Shown: positions 25,239-34,060, numbered from the stretch's first letter. The stretch is 64,000 bases of DNA from Candidatus Poseidoniaceae archaeon (GCA_949373095.1 CASIBY010000018.1:1-64000); one strand, 5' to 3'. A program made the numbers and translations. Notes: generated from the letters alone by a model not told the origin.

Positions 25239-26501
25239 GTGTCATCAGGGCCGCATACCACAACCGGTCCGCTGCCAATTGGGCAATTTGTCAAACTGGT
25301 TCAGTCAACCGTTAAGCAAGACCCGCTATTCCAACACCAAGCTCTCCGAGGAGAGGTTTCTCAATGGAACGTTCACAACGGAAACATCTACTTCAAACTC
25401 CGTGATGATGATGGGCAATTGGACTGTGTCATTTGGCGAAATGCCAGACTTAGCGTTGACCCATCCATCAAAGAAGGAAGCGATGTAGTTGTCATTGGGG
25501 GTTTGGACCTTTGGCCCAAACGAGGCAATCTTCAGTTGGTTGTGCGTAAGATAGAACCCGTGCAAACCGTTGGTGCTCTTGAAGAAGCAAAGCGGGCTTT
25601 GATTGAGGCTCTCAAACAAGAAGGTGCGCTTGACCGCCCGCGTATGGCCCTTCCAGGCATGCCCAAACACGTTGCCATAGTTACAGGTGCTGGGTCTGCT
25701 GCTCTTTCTGACATGAAGCGATTAATTTCCAACCGTTGGCCAGGATTGAGAACAACGGTCATTGGCGTGTTGGTTCAAGGTGACCGAGCAGTGAATGAAC
25801 TCGTTCGTGGACTCGCAGTCACACGAGCCTTGAGCCGCGCTGATTTGGCGGAAAAACTTGCCCTCCCTCCCGTTGATGTGGTCATCATTGGCCGAGGTGG
25901 TGGCTCTGTTGAGGATTTATGGGCGTTCAATCTTGAACCGGTTGCCCGTGCAATTCTTGCCAGCCCTGTTCCAGTCATCTCCGCCGTCGGTCATGAGCAA
26001 GATGTCCTCGTTTCGGATTTGGTAGCCGATGCTCGCGCCTCAACGCCATCGAACGCGGTTGAAATCTTGGTGCCCGACCGCCATAGTGTAATGATGATGC
26101 TTGACGATGTTGACATGCGAATGGGAGATGCTGTGAAGCGAAGGTTCGGTGAACTACGGCAACGTTTGATACTGCTCACCACACAACTCAAACACGCCCC
26201 GGGAAAGGGTGTATTTCGTGCAAAGGAGCACCTTGCTACGCTTGCTAACCGAATGAACCGAAGCGCTGAACATTCAATTTCAATTCAACAACAACGTTTG
26301 GCTCGCCTCGAAGCGACCCTTATTGCATCGCATCCCCATCGTGTTTTGGAACGAGGATATACCATGGTTCAGAACGATGATGGTGATGTTCTCACAACCT
26401 TAGCGAGCCTTCAACAAGGGCAAACCGTCAACCTTCAGTTCGCCGACGGTCGTGCTGCAGCCGATATTCACACTATTGAACCCAAGGAGGAAGAAAAATG
26501 A
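25239..26501 (+). CDS. xseA: Exodeoxyribonuclease VII large subunit
   Basis: 420 codons from GTG 25239. The N-terminal OB domain is LRGEVSQWNVHNGNIYFKLRDDDGQLDCVIWR. The catalytic region has the family stretches HVAIVTGAGSAALSDMKRLISNRWP, VVIIGRGGGSVEDLWAFNLEPVARAI and PVISAVGHEQDVLVSDLVADARASTPSNAVE. With XseB it forms an exonuclease that degrades single-stranded DNA to oligonucleotides. The family is mainly bacterial, so presence beside archaeal housekeeping genes suggests acquisition by transfer. It overlaps xseB by ATGA. Confidence 0.92.
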   Translation: MSSGPHTTTGPLPIGQFVKLVQSTVKQDPLFQHQALRGEVSQWNVHNGNIYFKLRDDDGQLDCVIWRNARLSVDPSIKEGSDVVVIGGLDLWPKRGNLQLVVRKIEPVQTVGALEEAKRALIEALKQEGALDRPRMALPGMPKHVAIVTGAGSAALSDMKRLISNRWPGLRTTVIGVLVQGDRAVNELVRGLAVTRALSRADLAEKLALPPVDVVIIGRGGGSVEDLWAFNLEPVARAILASPVPVISAVGHEQDVLVSDLVADARASTPSNAVEILVPDRHSVMMMLDDVDMRMGDAVKRRFGELRQRLILLTTQLKHAPGKGVFRAKEHLATLANRMNRSAEHSISIQQQRLARLEATLIASHPHRVLERGYTMVQNDDGDVLTTLASLQQGQTVNLQFADGRAAADIHTIEPKEEEK

Positions 26502-26719
26502 CCGATGAAAAAATAACCTACGATGAAGCAGTACAACGCCTAGAATCCATAGTTGCTCAACTTGAGCGTGGTGGAAAGAACCTTGATGAAACACTCGCCA
26601 TGTTTGAGGAAGGGACCGAACTCTTACGCCAATGCCAGACCGAACTCTCTGAAGCAGAAGGGCGATTAGCAGAACTGAGACTGGATGAAGCAGAAAACTT
26701 GGTTGCCGAAGATGCGTGA
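26498..26719 (+). CDS. xseB: Exodeoxyribonuclease VII small subunit
   Basis: 73 residues, the expected size. The sequence ITYDEAVQRLESIVAQLERGGKNLDETLAMFEEGTELLRQCQTELSEAE is the classic XseB helical hairpin. ATG overlaps the xseA stop by 4 bp, with aaggagg just upstream inside xseA. It binds XseA in the ExoVII complex. Confidence 0.92.
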   Translation: MTDEKITYDEAVQRLESIVAQLERGGKNLDETLAMFEEGTELLRQCQTELSEAEGRLAELRLDEAENLVAEDA

Positions 26720-26728
26720 GGAATTCTT

Positions 26729-27028
26729 GTGGCTGGACGAAAACATGCTGCACTTCAACGACGGGTAGCCCGCGTTCTGTCAACATGGAAGGACCCGCAC
26801 AACGACCGACCTTATCCAGAACTTGACATCATTCAAAACATCACCATTGCAGAAGACGGTGAAATCAATCTCACCATCAAACCCGCACGGCCTCACTGCC
26901 CTTGCTGCCTGCTTGACCTTGATGCTCTTCGCAAGCGACTTTGTGATGTCAAGGGCGTCAGTTTTGTCCATGCTGAAGTTGTTGGAGTCCCCGGTGCACC
27001 GCGGTGGACACGTAGCATCAATCGCTGA
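26729..27028 (+). CDS. Small MIP18/DUF59-like protein with CPCC motif
   Basis: 99 codons from GTG 26729. The pattern ELDIIQNITIAEDGEINLTIKPARPHCPCCLLDLDALRKRLCDVKGVSFVHAEVV resembles the small alpha/beta proteins of the MIP18/DUF59 group, which act in Fe-S cluster assembly (family pattern: IVDLGLIY...V.MTLTAPGCP...V...L..V.GV..V.VE). It keeps the family-type Cys in an unusual CPCC. The 3' end overlaps the convergent membrane-protein gene by 11 bp. The assignment is by pattern only. Confidence 0.5.
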   Translation: MAGRKHAALQRRVARVLSTWKDPHNDRPYPELDIIQNITIAEDGEINLTIKPARPHCPCCLLDLDALRKRLCDVKGVSFVHAEVVGVPGAPRWTRSINR

Positions 27029-27878
27029 TGGCGGCTCGTTGGTGGACCTTTCTGAGGGCCAAGAACGCAGGAACGGACCATCCCAACACAGAGCCAAACC
27101 AAGCGACCAGTGTTCCTAAAACCACTCCATATGCAGGCAGTGACCACATGGCGAGATTCGCATAAATAGCAACACTGACACCACCCAACATCATCGGTCC
27201 GGCAGCACCCTGCGGAACAGTTGGCCCTTGTGCAATCCATAAGGCGACCATACTGGTGAGGAAAATGGCAGGGAAAACACTGGCTAAACCAGCCAGCAAG
27301 GGGAAGCCCAAACCAGCCAGCCAAACCGCGATGCCAATGGCGACAGCCGCCATCGTACCTCGAGAGACCAGCACCGTTTTGGAAACTGCTTCGCTTCCCT
27401 TGGGTGTTGGCTGAGGTCGCCTGTTGAAGGCTGCGGCGATGATCACCAAAAGGATCAGTCCGACTGCAGCAAATTCCTGTTCCGAAAGGAGCATGCCGAC
27501 GACCGTGTTTTGGAGGATAAACCACACGCCTATGCCCATAACACACCAAAAGGCAAGGGCGCATATGGTGGTCAAAAGAAGCGGATGGGAGGCGTTAGAA
27601 AACCAACGTGGGAGCACCAGCCACGCCCCCAAAAACAGCGCGTTGAGCAACATTCCAAGAGGCACCACCATCATGCTACTGACGATTTCGTCTTCGCCAC
27701 CGGCGAGGTACATCCCAATACCTGCAGGAACAATGGTAGAAGGAGCCGTGCCGAGGAAACCGCCAACAAGGCCGCCCCATTTCTCAATAGCAACGGTGAC
27801 CGCTGTTGCAACCAGGCCGGCCAGTAGTGCCGAAAGAAGAATGGAAGATGCAAGCATTAAATCAACCCTCATTCTCAA
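27018..27878 (-). CDS. Multi-pass membrane protein with duplicated halves, unknown function
   Basis: 286 residues, about eight predicted helices. The two halves look related: GTAPSTIVPAGIGMYLAGGEDEIVSSMMVVPLGMLLNALF, then FPAIFLTSMVALWIAQGPTVPQGAAGPMMLGGVSVAIYANL. This kind of internal duplication is common in small transporters, but no family is evident. It overlaps the upstream thioredoxin-like gene by 17 bp, suggesting one transcript. Confidence 0.6.
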   Translation of the reverse strand: MRMRVDLMLASSILLSALLAGLVATAVTVAIEKWGGLVGGFLGTAPSTIVPAGIGMYLAGGEDEIVSSMMVVPLGMLLNALFLGAWLVLPRWFSNASHPLLLTTICALAFWCVMGIGVWFILQNTVVGMLLSEQEFAAVGLILLVIIAAAFNRRPQPTPKGSEAVSKTVLVSRGTMAAVAIGIAVWLAGLGFPLLAGLASVFPAIFLTSMVALWIAQGPTVPQGAAGPMMLGGVSVAIYANLAMWSLPAYGVVLGTLVAWFGSVLGWSVPAFLALRKVHQRAAISD

Positions 27879-28197
27879 TGCACGTCATCAATCGTTCAAC
27901 TGTGCCACCTGGCCATTGGTCAACCGGTGTACCGTACTGGAACAGTACGTTGAATGGAATGAATGAGATGTGTTCGGTCCACTGGTGATCCCTACAAAAT
28001 TGCTGCCCGACCTTTGAATCAAGGTCCAAATGAACAACGTTGAGGAGCGCTTCGATTTTGGATTCCGGAACCCACTGTGTCAACACCTCCCTCCATGCTT
28101 TGCAGTCGTCGCAAGAATCGCGACCAATCACGACCAAGAGAAGGGGTTGAGCCGCCAAATCGCTGTAACCGGCTTCTGTAAGGTCATTTTGTTCCAT
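27862..28197 (-). CDS. Thioredoxin-like protein
   Basis: 111 residues. PLLLVVIGRDSCDDCKAWREVL has the beta-strand then C-x-x-C of the thioredoxin fold. FIPFNVLFQYGTPVDQWPGGTVERL supplies the late strand pair and a Pro in the cis-Pro region. The CDDC active site is not a standard CGPC. It lacks a signal peptide, so it is probably a cytoplasmic redox protein. It overlaps the downstream membrane-protein gene. Confidence 0.65.
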   Translation of the reverse strand: MEQNDLTEAGYSDLAAQPLLLVVIGRDSCDDCKAWREVLTQWVPESKIEALLNVVHLDLDSKVGQQFCRDHQWTEHISFIPFNVLFQYGTPVDQWPGGTVERLMTCIENEG

Positions 28198-28227
28198 GAG
28201 ACCACCCGTTTGGCACCCTTACAAGAA

Positions 28228-29070
28228 TCAAGCGAAGGGGTCGATATGGACAATGTCTTGAAGGTCAATCACTTTCGCATCTCGTTCTTGTGCCTGCGAG
28301 GCTGCACGTGTGAGCATGGAGCGCATCCAACCCAGTGACATCATGCCGCGCATTTTGTTGATTGATTCGATGAAATGAACTGGATTACTGCCGAGTTGTG
28401 CATGCTTTCGGATGTCTGCTTCCAATTCTTCAAGTACCATGGTGTAGGTGTCAAGAAGTTCTTCAAGAGCATCTTTTGTCACGGTCATTTTCGCAATACT
28501 GCGGGCCATTGAAAGAAGAGATGATGCTGTGACAATGCCTCCACTTTGACTAGCGACAAAATCCATGGTTGCAGTTTCTTCTTCTTCCTCAAGCGTACTT
28601 TCTGAATCCTCGTCATCAAGACCAAGTCCTGCTACAGCTTTCTCAAGGTGGCGAGGTTTTATGGTGGCAACTCTGTCTTTTGATGCTGCATCTTCTGCAT
28701 GACGCAAGAGTTTGGAGAGATGGCTCTCAACGTGTTCAATTCCAGCCTGAACAGCCGCCGAGCCGACGGAATCAATGTTGTTAATTCGGTCGATCATCAA
28801 CTCTCGTGTTCGGTTGTAATTCAAGCGACTACGTTGTGGGTCGTCAAGCGTTTTTCGCTCAGAGTCTTGGTTCAGTGTCTCCTCTTCCATTTGAGGAACA
28901 ACTCGGTCCAATTCTTCACAAAGAAGTTCAACAAGACGCTGTTTAACCGCTCCTGAAAGTCGCATCTCGGTGTAATGTGAAGCGACTGCAGCGATGTGAC
29001 TCGGCGAATACGGCTTGGCTACCATGTACCCACTGGGACTCCAGCGAACCTTGAATGATGTGGTCGTCAA
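28228..29070 (-). CDS. Tandem histone-fold-like protein
   Basis: 280 residues from ATG 29070. Each half resembles a histone fold. Half 1: SPSHIAAVASHYTEMRLSGAVKQRLVELLCEEL, then after an insertion GIEHVESHLSKLLRHAEDAASKDRVATIKPRHLEKAVAGL. Half 2: LLSMARSIAKMTVTKDALEELLDTYTMVLEELEADI, then LTRAASQAQERDAKVIDLQDIVHID. These align by eye with the archaeal histone pattern of short helix, loop, long helix ending ...A..A.HAGRKTIKAEDIELA. An acidic stretch (DDEDSESTLEEEEE) links the halves. It could be a chromatin or transcription-associated histone-fold doublet. The assignment needs a profile search. Confidence 0.5.
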   Translation of the reverse strand: MTTTSFKVRWSPSGYMVAKPYSPSHIAAVASHYTEMRLSGAVKQRLVELLCEELDRVVPQMEEETLNQDSERKTLDDPQRSRLNYNRTRELMIDRINNIDSVGSAAVQAGIEHVESHLSKLLRHAEDAASKDRVATIKPRHLEKAVAGLGLDDEDSESTLEEEEETATMDFVASQSGGIVTASSLLSMARSIAKMTVTKDALEELLDTYTMVLEELEADIRKHAQLGSNPVHFIESINKMRGMMSLGWMRSMLTRAASQAQERDAKVIDLQDIVHIDPFA

Positions 29071-29077
29071 GGATGGC

Positions 29078-29341
29078 TCATTCTGTCAAGCCATCGTCTC
29101 GTCCCATCACTTGGCTGAATTCCCATGCGTGAAGGCACTCATGGCCTCCAAGAAACCCACCTGCTTCTCGGGAGGGGCCAATGAATTCTGCTGTACACAT
29201 CTGGCAAAATACATTGACAATGAGTTCGTTGAAATAGGTCCCGTTGGGAGTTGATCGCTTGACGATTCGTTTACCTACGTCTTCGTGCGTCCAACCTTCT
29301 GTTTTCTCACATACGTCATTCTCTGTTTGTTCTTGCGTCAT
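29078..29341 (-). CDS. Small Cys/His protein of unknown function
   Basis: I start at ATG 29341 rather than 29392, because it begins 2 nt after the TAA of the M24 peptidase gene and removes the overlap. 87 residues with VFCQMCTAEFIGPSREAGGFLGGHECLHAW: a CxxC pair and a later H-E-C-L-H, a possible metal site. No family recognised. It lies between the peptidase and the histone-fold-like gene on the same strand. Confidence 0.5.
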   Translation of the reverse strand: MTQEQTENDVCEKTEGWTHEDVGKRIVKRSTPNGTYFNELIVNVFCQMCTAEFIGPSREAGGFLGGHECLHAWEFSQVMGRDDGLTE

Positions 29342-29343
29342 TC

Positions 29344-30618
29344 TTACCACTCCATCAACCAAGGCAGGCCTCCGCCTGCTGTAATTGGGCACATGCCTTC
29401 TTCGTCACGCACCCAAGTATCTTCTGAACCAACACTTCCTTCGGCGTAGACAACTTTTGGCTCAATCGCCATCGTCCCGCCAACAGGCAACGGGCGGTCA
29501 AACCCTGCTGCAACAACAGGTGATTCGTCCAATTGCAGTCCAATTGAATGTCCAAGGAATCGGCTTTGGTCTGGAGATGTGCCCATCAAATGGTCACTAT
29601 AACCGAGTTCAACGGCTAAGGCAAATCCTTCTTCCCAAGCGTCACTACAGGGGCGGCCTTGGTCGAGAACATCAACGACGGTTTCTTTCACTGAGACCAT
29701 GTCTTCCAAACGTTGATTCCATTCTGGTGAAAGTGAACCTGCAACAAAGATTCGGGTCGCATCAACCATGTATCCACGATGTGCGTGAACGAGGTCCACC
29801 AAAACCGGCTCGTTGAGTTTCACCTTGGTGAATCCTGAACCCATACCGGAAAGTGGATGAGCACCAGTTCCCCCAATTGCAGAATCAAAGAATGACGGAA
29901 TGCCGCCAGCGCGCCCTGCAACGATTACGCCTCGGTCACATTGAAGCGGATAGCGCCGCATCTGAACGTTACCTCCGAAGCCTTCGCTACGACTGACTGC
30001 TTCGGCTGCAGCCACCATATCGAGTTCAGTCATTCCTTCGCCTCCAACGGCGTGGACCGCCTCAAACATGCGGAATTGAACTGCGGCTGCCGTTTCCATT
30101 TGTTCTAATTCCCAAGCGGACTTAACTTCACGCTGGGCGTGAACGATTGAGGTGATATCTGGGGCATCGCCAAGTGATGAAAGGGCGCTAGCAAACCGTG
30201 CTGTGAATGTACCTGGAGCTTCTCCGAATTGGAGGCCAGGGGCGTTGGTAACACCTCGCTCTCGGAGGGTTTCTGCAAGTGATGAAAGGCGTGGGAATGC
30301 AATAACTTCGTGCGGGGTATTGTCTCCACCTGCTTCGAACTCAGCTCGCTTAAATGAGCGACGGACGAAACTCACTGGACCGTTTCCACCAGCTTCCACA
30401 CTCCCGCCAGAGCCGGCTGCAGGGATGAAGAAAGAACCGTCCTGCCGACCACCTGAATAGTAATACAAATCCACAGGATGTTGGATAAGGGCTCCAGCAA
30501 TTCCTGCCTCTCGCAGCAGGTTGGCAAGTCCAGTTTGTCGGTGTGCGAGTTCGGAAACAGGAACACGCCAATCTTCCCCCTCGGGCCCAACCAAATCATC
30601 GGTTGTCCAAGTCGTCAT
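29344..30618 (-). CDS. M24-family metallopeptidase (Xaa-Pro aminopeptidase-like)
   Basis: ATG 30618 (MTTWTTDDLVGPEGEDW) is chosen over the TTG at 30645. 424 residues: an N-terminal creatinase-like domain (residues ~1-160), then the pita-bread catalytic domain. Dinuclear metal ligands are visible: LVDLVHAHRGYMVDATRIF (two Asp), FLGHSIGLQLDESP (His), MAIEPKVV (Glu) and SEDTWVRDEEG (Glu). Such enzymes remove N-terminal residues preceding proline. It has no signal peptide, so it is probably cytoplasmic. Confidence 0.85.
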   Translation of the reverse strand: MTTWTTDDLVGPEGEDWRVPVSELAHRQTGLANLLREAGIAGALIQHPVDLYYYSGGRQDGSFFIPAAGSGGSVEAGGNGPVSFVRRSFKRAEFEAGGDNTPHEVIAFPRLSSLAETLRERGVTNAPGLQFGEAPGTFTARFASALSSLGDAPDITSIVHAQREVKSAWELEQMETAAAVQFRMFEAVHAVGGEGMTELDMVAAAEAVSRSEGFGGNVQMRRYPLQCDRGVIVAGRAGGIPSFFDSAIGGTGAHPLSGMGSGFTKVKLNEPVLVDLVHAHRGYMVDATRIFVAGSLSPEWNQRLEDMVSVKETVVDVLDQGRPCSDAWEEGFALAVELGYSDHLMGTSPDQSRFLGHSIGLQLDESPVVAAGFDRPLPVGGTMAIEPKVVYAEGSVGSEDTWVRDEEGMCPITAGGGLPWLMEW

Positions 30619-30689
30619 AGTCCAATGTGGACGGCGACCGTTCAAAACCCAATCGGAAATAAACAGTATGCCTAGGTGGTAAAGTTGAA

Positions 30690-30700
30690 AAAATATAAAC
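30690..30700 (+). promoter_or_regulatory. TATA-like element upstream of 30727 membrane protein
   Basis: The sequence aaaatataaac is centred about 31 nt before ATG 30727, the expected spacing for an archaeal TATA box driving a leaderless or very short-leader mRNA. Two upstream ATGs at 30717 and 30723 are out of frame. Confidence 0.45.
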
Positions 30701-30726
30701 CACTAGAAACCCATTATGACGAATGA

Positions 30727-31461
30727 ATGGTTCAAGCCACTTATCGTTGGGGATTCATTTTCGTGTTCGCACTTACCACGGTCATTCATTCAAGTTCAAA
30801 CCAATCAGGAAATGATGGAGAAGGGGGTTTTGAAGAGGTATCTCGGGGTGAAAGCGGTCAGTTTGAAACGGGCGACCCACCACGGCAATGGATACACGTC
30901 TTCTTTGACAATATTCAACCAAACTGCACTTATGGTGATAAAATCGAATTTGAGTTCGTGAATTCCAGCGGCGTAAGCATGGTCCCTGAGGATTGGGTTT
31001 GTAAGGACTCAAAAGAAAATTTGTTGATGACCATTACACTCAATAGAACTCAGGAAACCTTCGACTATACCTCAAATCACGAAATGAGAATTTACACCGC
31101 TGACATTTCGGTACTACAAGTCCACCAAGCGTGGGATAGCAGTTCATTCAATGGAGGACTTGGTTGTTATGGGATGTGTTGTGGATTGCTATTCCTTCTC
31201 TATGGAAGCGTAAAAGGTTTCAACGAAATGAGACAACCTGCAGTAACCACAACCAACTCTACGTTCTCAGATAGAGAAAGTTCCAAGAGAAGCAGAAAGG
31301 CCAAATCAAATTTCTACATGCCAGTCCCGCCACCTAAAGCGATCAAAGAAACGCTCGGTGATGAAGGAGCAACAACAATTGAAACCCCTGTGCTTGAGTC
31401 CATCCCTGAGCCGGAACAATCATCAATCCCTTGGGAAAATATTGAGGACATCAATGAGTGA
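30727..31461 (+). CDS. Single-pass membrane protein with signal peptide, unknown
   Basis: 244 residues. The N-terminal signal is [20 protein letters not shown] ~120-residue extracellular domain follows ([28 protein letters not shown]), with a probable Cys pair and N-glycosylation-type sites. Then one membrane helix ([17 protein letters not shown]) and a ~75-residue basic, Pro-rich cytoplasmic tail. No family recognised. Its last 11 bp overlap the convergent DNA methyltransferase gene. Confidence 0.65.
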   Translation: MVQATYRWGFIFVFALTTVIHSSSNQSGNDGEGGFEEVSRGESGQFETGDPPRQWIHVFFDNIQPNCTYGDKIEFEFVNSSGVSMVPEDWVCKDSKENLLMTITLNRTQETFDYTSNHEMRIYTADISVLQVHQAWDSSSFNGGLGCYGMCCGLLFLLYGSVKGFNEMRQPAVTTTNSTFSDRESSKRSRKAKSNFYMPVPPPKAIKETLGDEGATTIETPVLESIPEPEQSSIPWENIEDINE

Positions 31462-32407
31462 TTTCGTCCAATACAAACGCTTCGATTCCTGCGAGACGTT
31501 TCTCTGCAGTTGAACAGTATTCTTCCGAAAGGTCAACGCCGATATATCGCCGGCCGTGCTGTTTTGCTGCAACGCATGTTGAGCCCGAACCATTGAAAGG
31601 ATCAAGAACAACATCTCCGACAAAACTGTACATCTCAATACAACGCTTTGGTAATTCTACGGGGAATGGAGCAGGATGATTGACCCGTGATGCCCGTTCG
31701 GTCGCAAACGACCAAATGGATTTCGTATGTTTGATGAAATCATCACGAGGAACGGTGTCAATGCGCCCGTCTGCTCGTTCAGTCTTTGTCCGGGGAAGTT
31801 TGTAATTTCCTTTGGAAAAAACAAGAAGATATTCGTGAACATCCCGAAGGCAGGGGTTTGAGGCGGATTGGAACGAGCCCCAAGCACACGATGACCCAGC
31901 ACTTGCGGATTTATCCCAAATGATTTCACCTCGCATCAAAAATCCAATTTCATGCATCATGATGTTGATGTGTGATGAAAGAGGAATGTATGGTTTGCGA
32001 CCCAAATTAGCGACATTGATGACCATTCTCCCACCTGGCGTTAACACACGGTAACATTCTGCAAAAACATCGTGCAGAAGACCGAGGTATTCCTGTAGTG
32101 AAAGGTTCTCATCATACTCTTTCGATGCATTGTAAGGCGGCGACGTAACGACCAAATGAACACAATTATTGGGAAGAGGGAGTTTTCTTGAATCGCCACA
32201 AATCAGAGAATCAAGATGTTCCTCGGGACATATCTGTGCATCTCCAACCTCCCTCGAAGCGACCAATCCTTCGTTTAGTCGGCTGTTGTAATACAACGAG
32301 GCATCGTGGCCTTCACGCTTTGAAACCCCGAAGGACGAAGTTGCAGTACCAGCACGACGACGAGCACCGTCTAATGACGATGTATCTTCGGCTGGTTTTT
32401 CGGCCAT
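31451..32407 (-). CDS. Beta-class DNA methyltransferase (orphan modification enzyme)
   Basis: 318 residues. The catalytic motif IV TSPPYN comes first, followed by the SAM-binding motif [32 protein letters not shown] near the C-terminus, which is beta-class order. SPPY is usual for N4-cytosine methylases but also found in some N6-adenine ones. No restriction endonuclease, specificity subunit or defence gene is adjacent, so it is probably an orphan enzyme for epigenetic marking or replication/repair timing. The first ~65 residues are variable and may act in target choice. Confidence 0.85.
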   Translation of the reverse strand: MAEKPAEDTSSLDGARRRAGTATSSFGVSKREGHDASLYYNSRLNEGLVASREVGDAQICPEEHLDSLICGDSRKLPLPNNCVHLVVTSPPYNASKEYDENLSLQEYLGLLHDVFAECYRVLTPGGRMVINVANLGRKPYIPLSSHINIMMHEIGFLMRGEIIWDKSASAGSSCAWGSFQSASNPCLRDVHEYLLVFSKGNYKLPRTKTERADGRIDTVPRDDFIKHTKSIWSFATERASRVNHPAPFPVELPKRCIEMYSFVGDVVLDPFNGSGSTCVAAKQHGRRYIGVDLSEEYCSTAEKRLAGIEAFVLDEITH

Positions 32408-32530
32408 ACCGTGCAGTGTGATTGGTGGCTATATCACCTTTCGCGCCATTGAGTGGTTTGTGACGCGCGTCTTGAGACCTTCAGGATAGTACCGTCGGAC
32501 AAAATTCCTTTCCATAATTCGTTTCCGTTT

Positions 32531-32540
32531 TGTTTAAATC
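32531..32540 (+). promoter_or_regulatory. TATA-like element upstream of NTF2-like gene
   Basis: tgtttaaatc, core tttaaat, is centred 26 nt before ATG 32562. This favours ATG 32562 as both transcription and translation start, though a gaggag also lies directly before the ATG. Confidence 0.5.
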
Positions 32541-32561
32541 CAGAGCCCTCGTGTGAGGAGC

Positions 32562-32915
32562 ATGTCAATTATTGAAGCATATAACGAAGCCTGGGATAAT
32601 GGGGATGCAGAAGCACTTGCAAAAGTAATCCACGACGATTGTGTATTCAACCCGCATGTTGGAGGCTTTACCATGAGTAAATCTGAAATTTTGGGCTTTG
32701 TATCAGGCAACAACACGCCAAACTCAGAACACAACCGTATCCTCTTTGAAAATGCTGAAGTCGGGGTTGCTCATTCTATCGTTCACTTTGCTAATGACTC
32801 CGACTCCGAAGCGGTCTTGTCCTTCATGCGTTTCAAAGACGGTCAAATCATCTCCATGGAAACCGGAGCTACACCCATTTCTGAAGATTACAAACTCATC
32901 GGCACAAACGAGTGA
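32562..32915 (+). CDS. SnoaL/NTF2-like protein
   Basis: 117 residues from ATG 32562; the listed GTG 32553 is less likely given the TATA position. The order helix (IIEAYNEAWDNGDAEALAKVIHDDCVFNP), short strand, then beta strands (SEAVLSFMRFKDGQIISMETGATPI) is that of cone-shaped NTF2-like/SnoaL proteins. These include small isomerases, dehydratases and binding proteins, so the activity cannot be stated. It stands alone, with no operon partners. Confidence 0.65.
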   Translation: MSIIEAYNEAWDNGDAEALAKVIHDDCVFNPHVGGFTMSKSEILGFVSGNNTPNSEHNRILFENAEVGVAHSIVHFANDSDSEAVLSFMRFKDGQIISMETGATPISEDYKLIGTNE

Positions 32916-33054
32916 TTCGTCGTTAACTCGTCATTAGGTTGTCACGACCACCTGCAATCTTGTCTCCTCGCGTATGAATCATTTACTGCCGAAGTGACCC
33001 TACTGTTTGGAAAGGCAGCGTCAAGGTTTTTACCACGATTCAAAAGCGGATTTT

Positions 33055-34041
33055 ATGAACGGCAGTGAAAAGGGGCTTCAAGCACTCAGCCTCATCGCCA
33101 TTATCATACTCTCTATTGTGACAATTGACCTTCTCAGCGAGCCCGAGCAAGACCCTGAGGTTGTCTATGTTGTCATCGATAACCGGATCACGATTGATGA
33201 AAATTTCACCACTGAAGAACTTGATCGAAGTGAGGTCGCTAGGGTCGCCACATTCAACATCAAGGTTTTCGGCGACACAAAAATGAGCAACGCTACGGTG
33301 GTTGCAGAATTGGTAGAACTCTTTCAGGACTACGACATGGTAGCAGTTCAGGAAATCAAAGACATTGATGAGGAAGTTCCGTATTTATTCCTCAATGAAT
33401 TGAACGGTATTGCAGGCCAAGAAAATCTAACCAATCAATCAGTTGAATGGGACATGGTGCTTTCACAGCGTAGCGGCATGCAGGAAGATGACAAGAATTC
33501 TCAGGAACAATACGCGTTCTATTACAAGCCTACGGTATTTACGTCCATAGACAACGGTTCCTTGTACGATGACAGCACCAACGATTCTTTCCAAAGAGAA
33601 CCGTTCCTTGCGACCTTCATGCTTTTGGACACCAATGGAGAAGAAACAGGTACAGACATTGTCTTTGTCAATATTCATACCAAACCAACACTCGCAGTTG
33701 AGGAAATGAGCGCCCTTGGTGACGTGCTTTCATGGGCGCAGACCAACTATTCTGAAGACGATGACTACGTCATTCTTGGAGATTTTAACGGAGATTGCTC
33801 CTATGCGTCTTACAACGAATTGGTGGACCTTTCCATCTCATCGGAGAATTACACATGGTTGATTCCAGATGATGCGGATACCACAGTGGGCAATTCCCGT
33901 TGTGCCTATGACCGAATCGTCACCACTAGTCAATTGGATGGGCGTTTGACTGGTCAGTGGGGCATTGATGAAACCGTGAGCAGTGGAGCTGTATCTGACC
34001 ACAAACCAGTTTGGTTTGACATTAAGCGAATCGATTCCTAA
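33055..34041 (+). CDS. DNase I-like endonuclease/exonuclease/phosphatase protein, membrane-anchored
   Basis: I use ATG 33055 instead of the TTG at 33007. 328 residues. An N-terminal hydrophobic helix (GLQALSLIAIIILSIVTIDLL) is a signal anchor. The EEP domain follows: RVATFNIKVFGDTK, MVAVQEIKD (metal-binding Glu), IVFVNIHTKP, VILGDFNGDCSY (G-D-F-N) and the terminal SDHKPVWFDI. These are the catalytic motifs of DNase I-type nucleases and phosphodiesterases. The location outside the membrane suggests degradation of environmental DNA or another phosphodiester for nutrient use. Confidence 0.85.
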   Translation: MNGSEKGLQALSLIAIIILSIVTIDLLSEPEQDPEVVYVVIDNRITIDENFTTEELDRSEVARVATFNIKVFGDTKMSNATVVAELVELFQDYDMVAVQEIKDIDEEVPYLFLNELNGIAGQENLTNQSVEWDMVLSQRSGMQEDDKNSQEQYAFYYKPTVFTSIDNGSLYDDSTNDSFQREPFLATFMLLDTNGEETGTDIVFVNIHTKPTLAVEEMSALGDVLSWAQTNYSEDDDYVILGDFNGDCSYASYNELVDLSISSENYTWLIPDDADTTVGNSRCAYDRIVTTSQLDGRLTGQWGIDETVSSGAVSDHKPVWFDIKRIDS

Positions 34042-34060
34042 GATTGAGGAATATCTTTCC

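Noticed and set aside
31451-32407. Restriction-modification or defence island
   Set aside because: Only the methyltransferase is present; neighbours are unrelated membrane, NTF2-like and DNase I-like genes.
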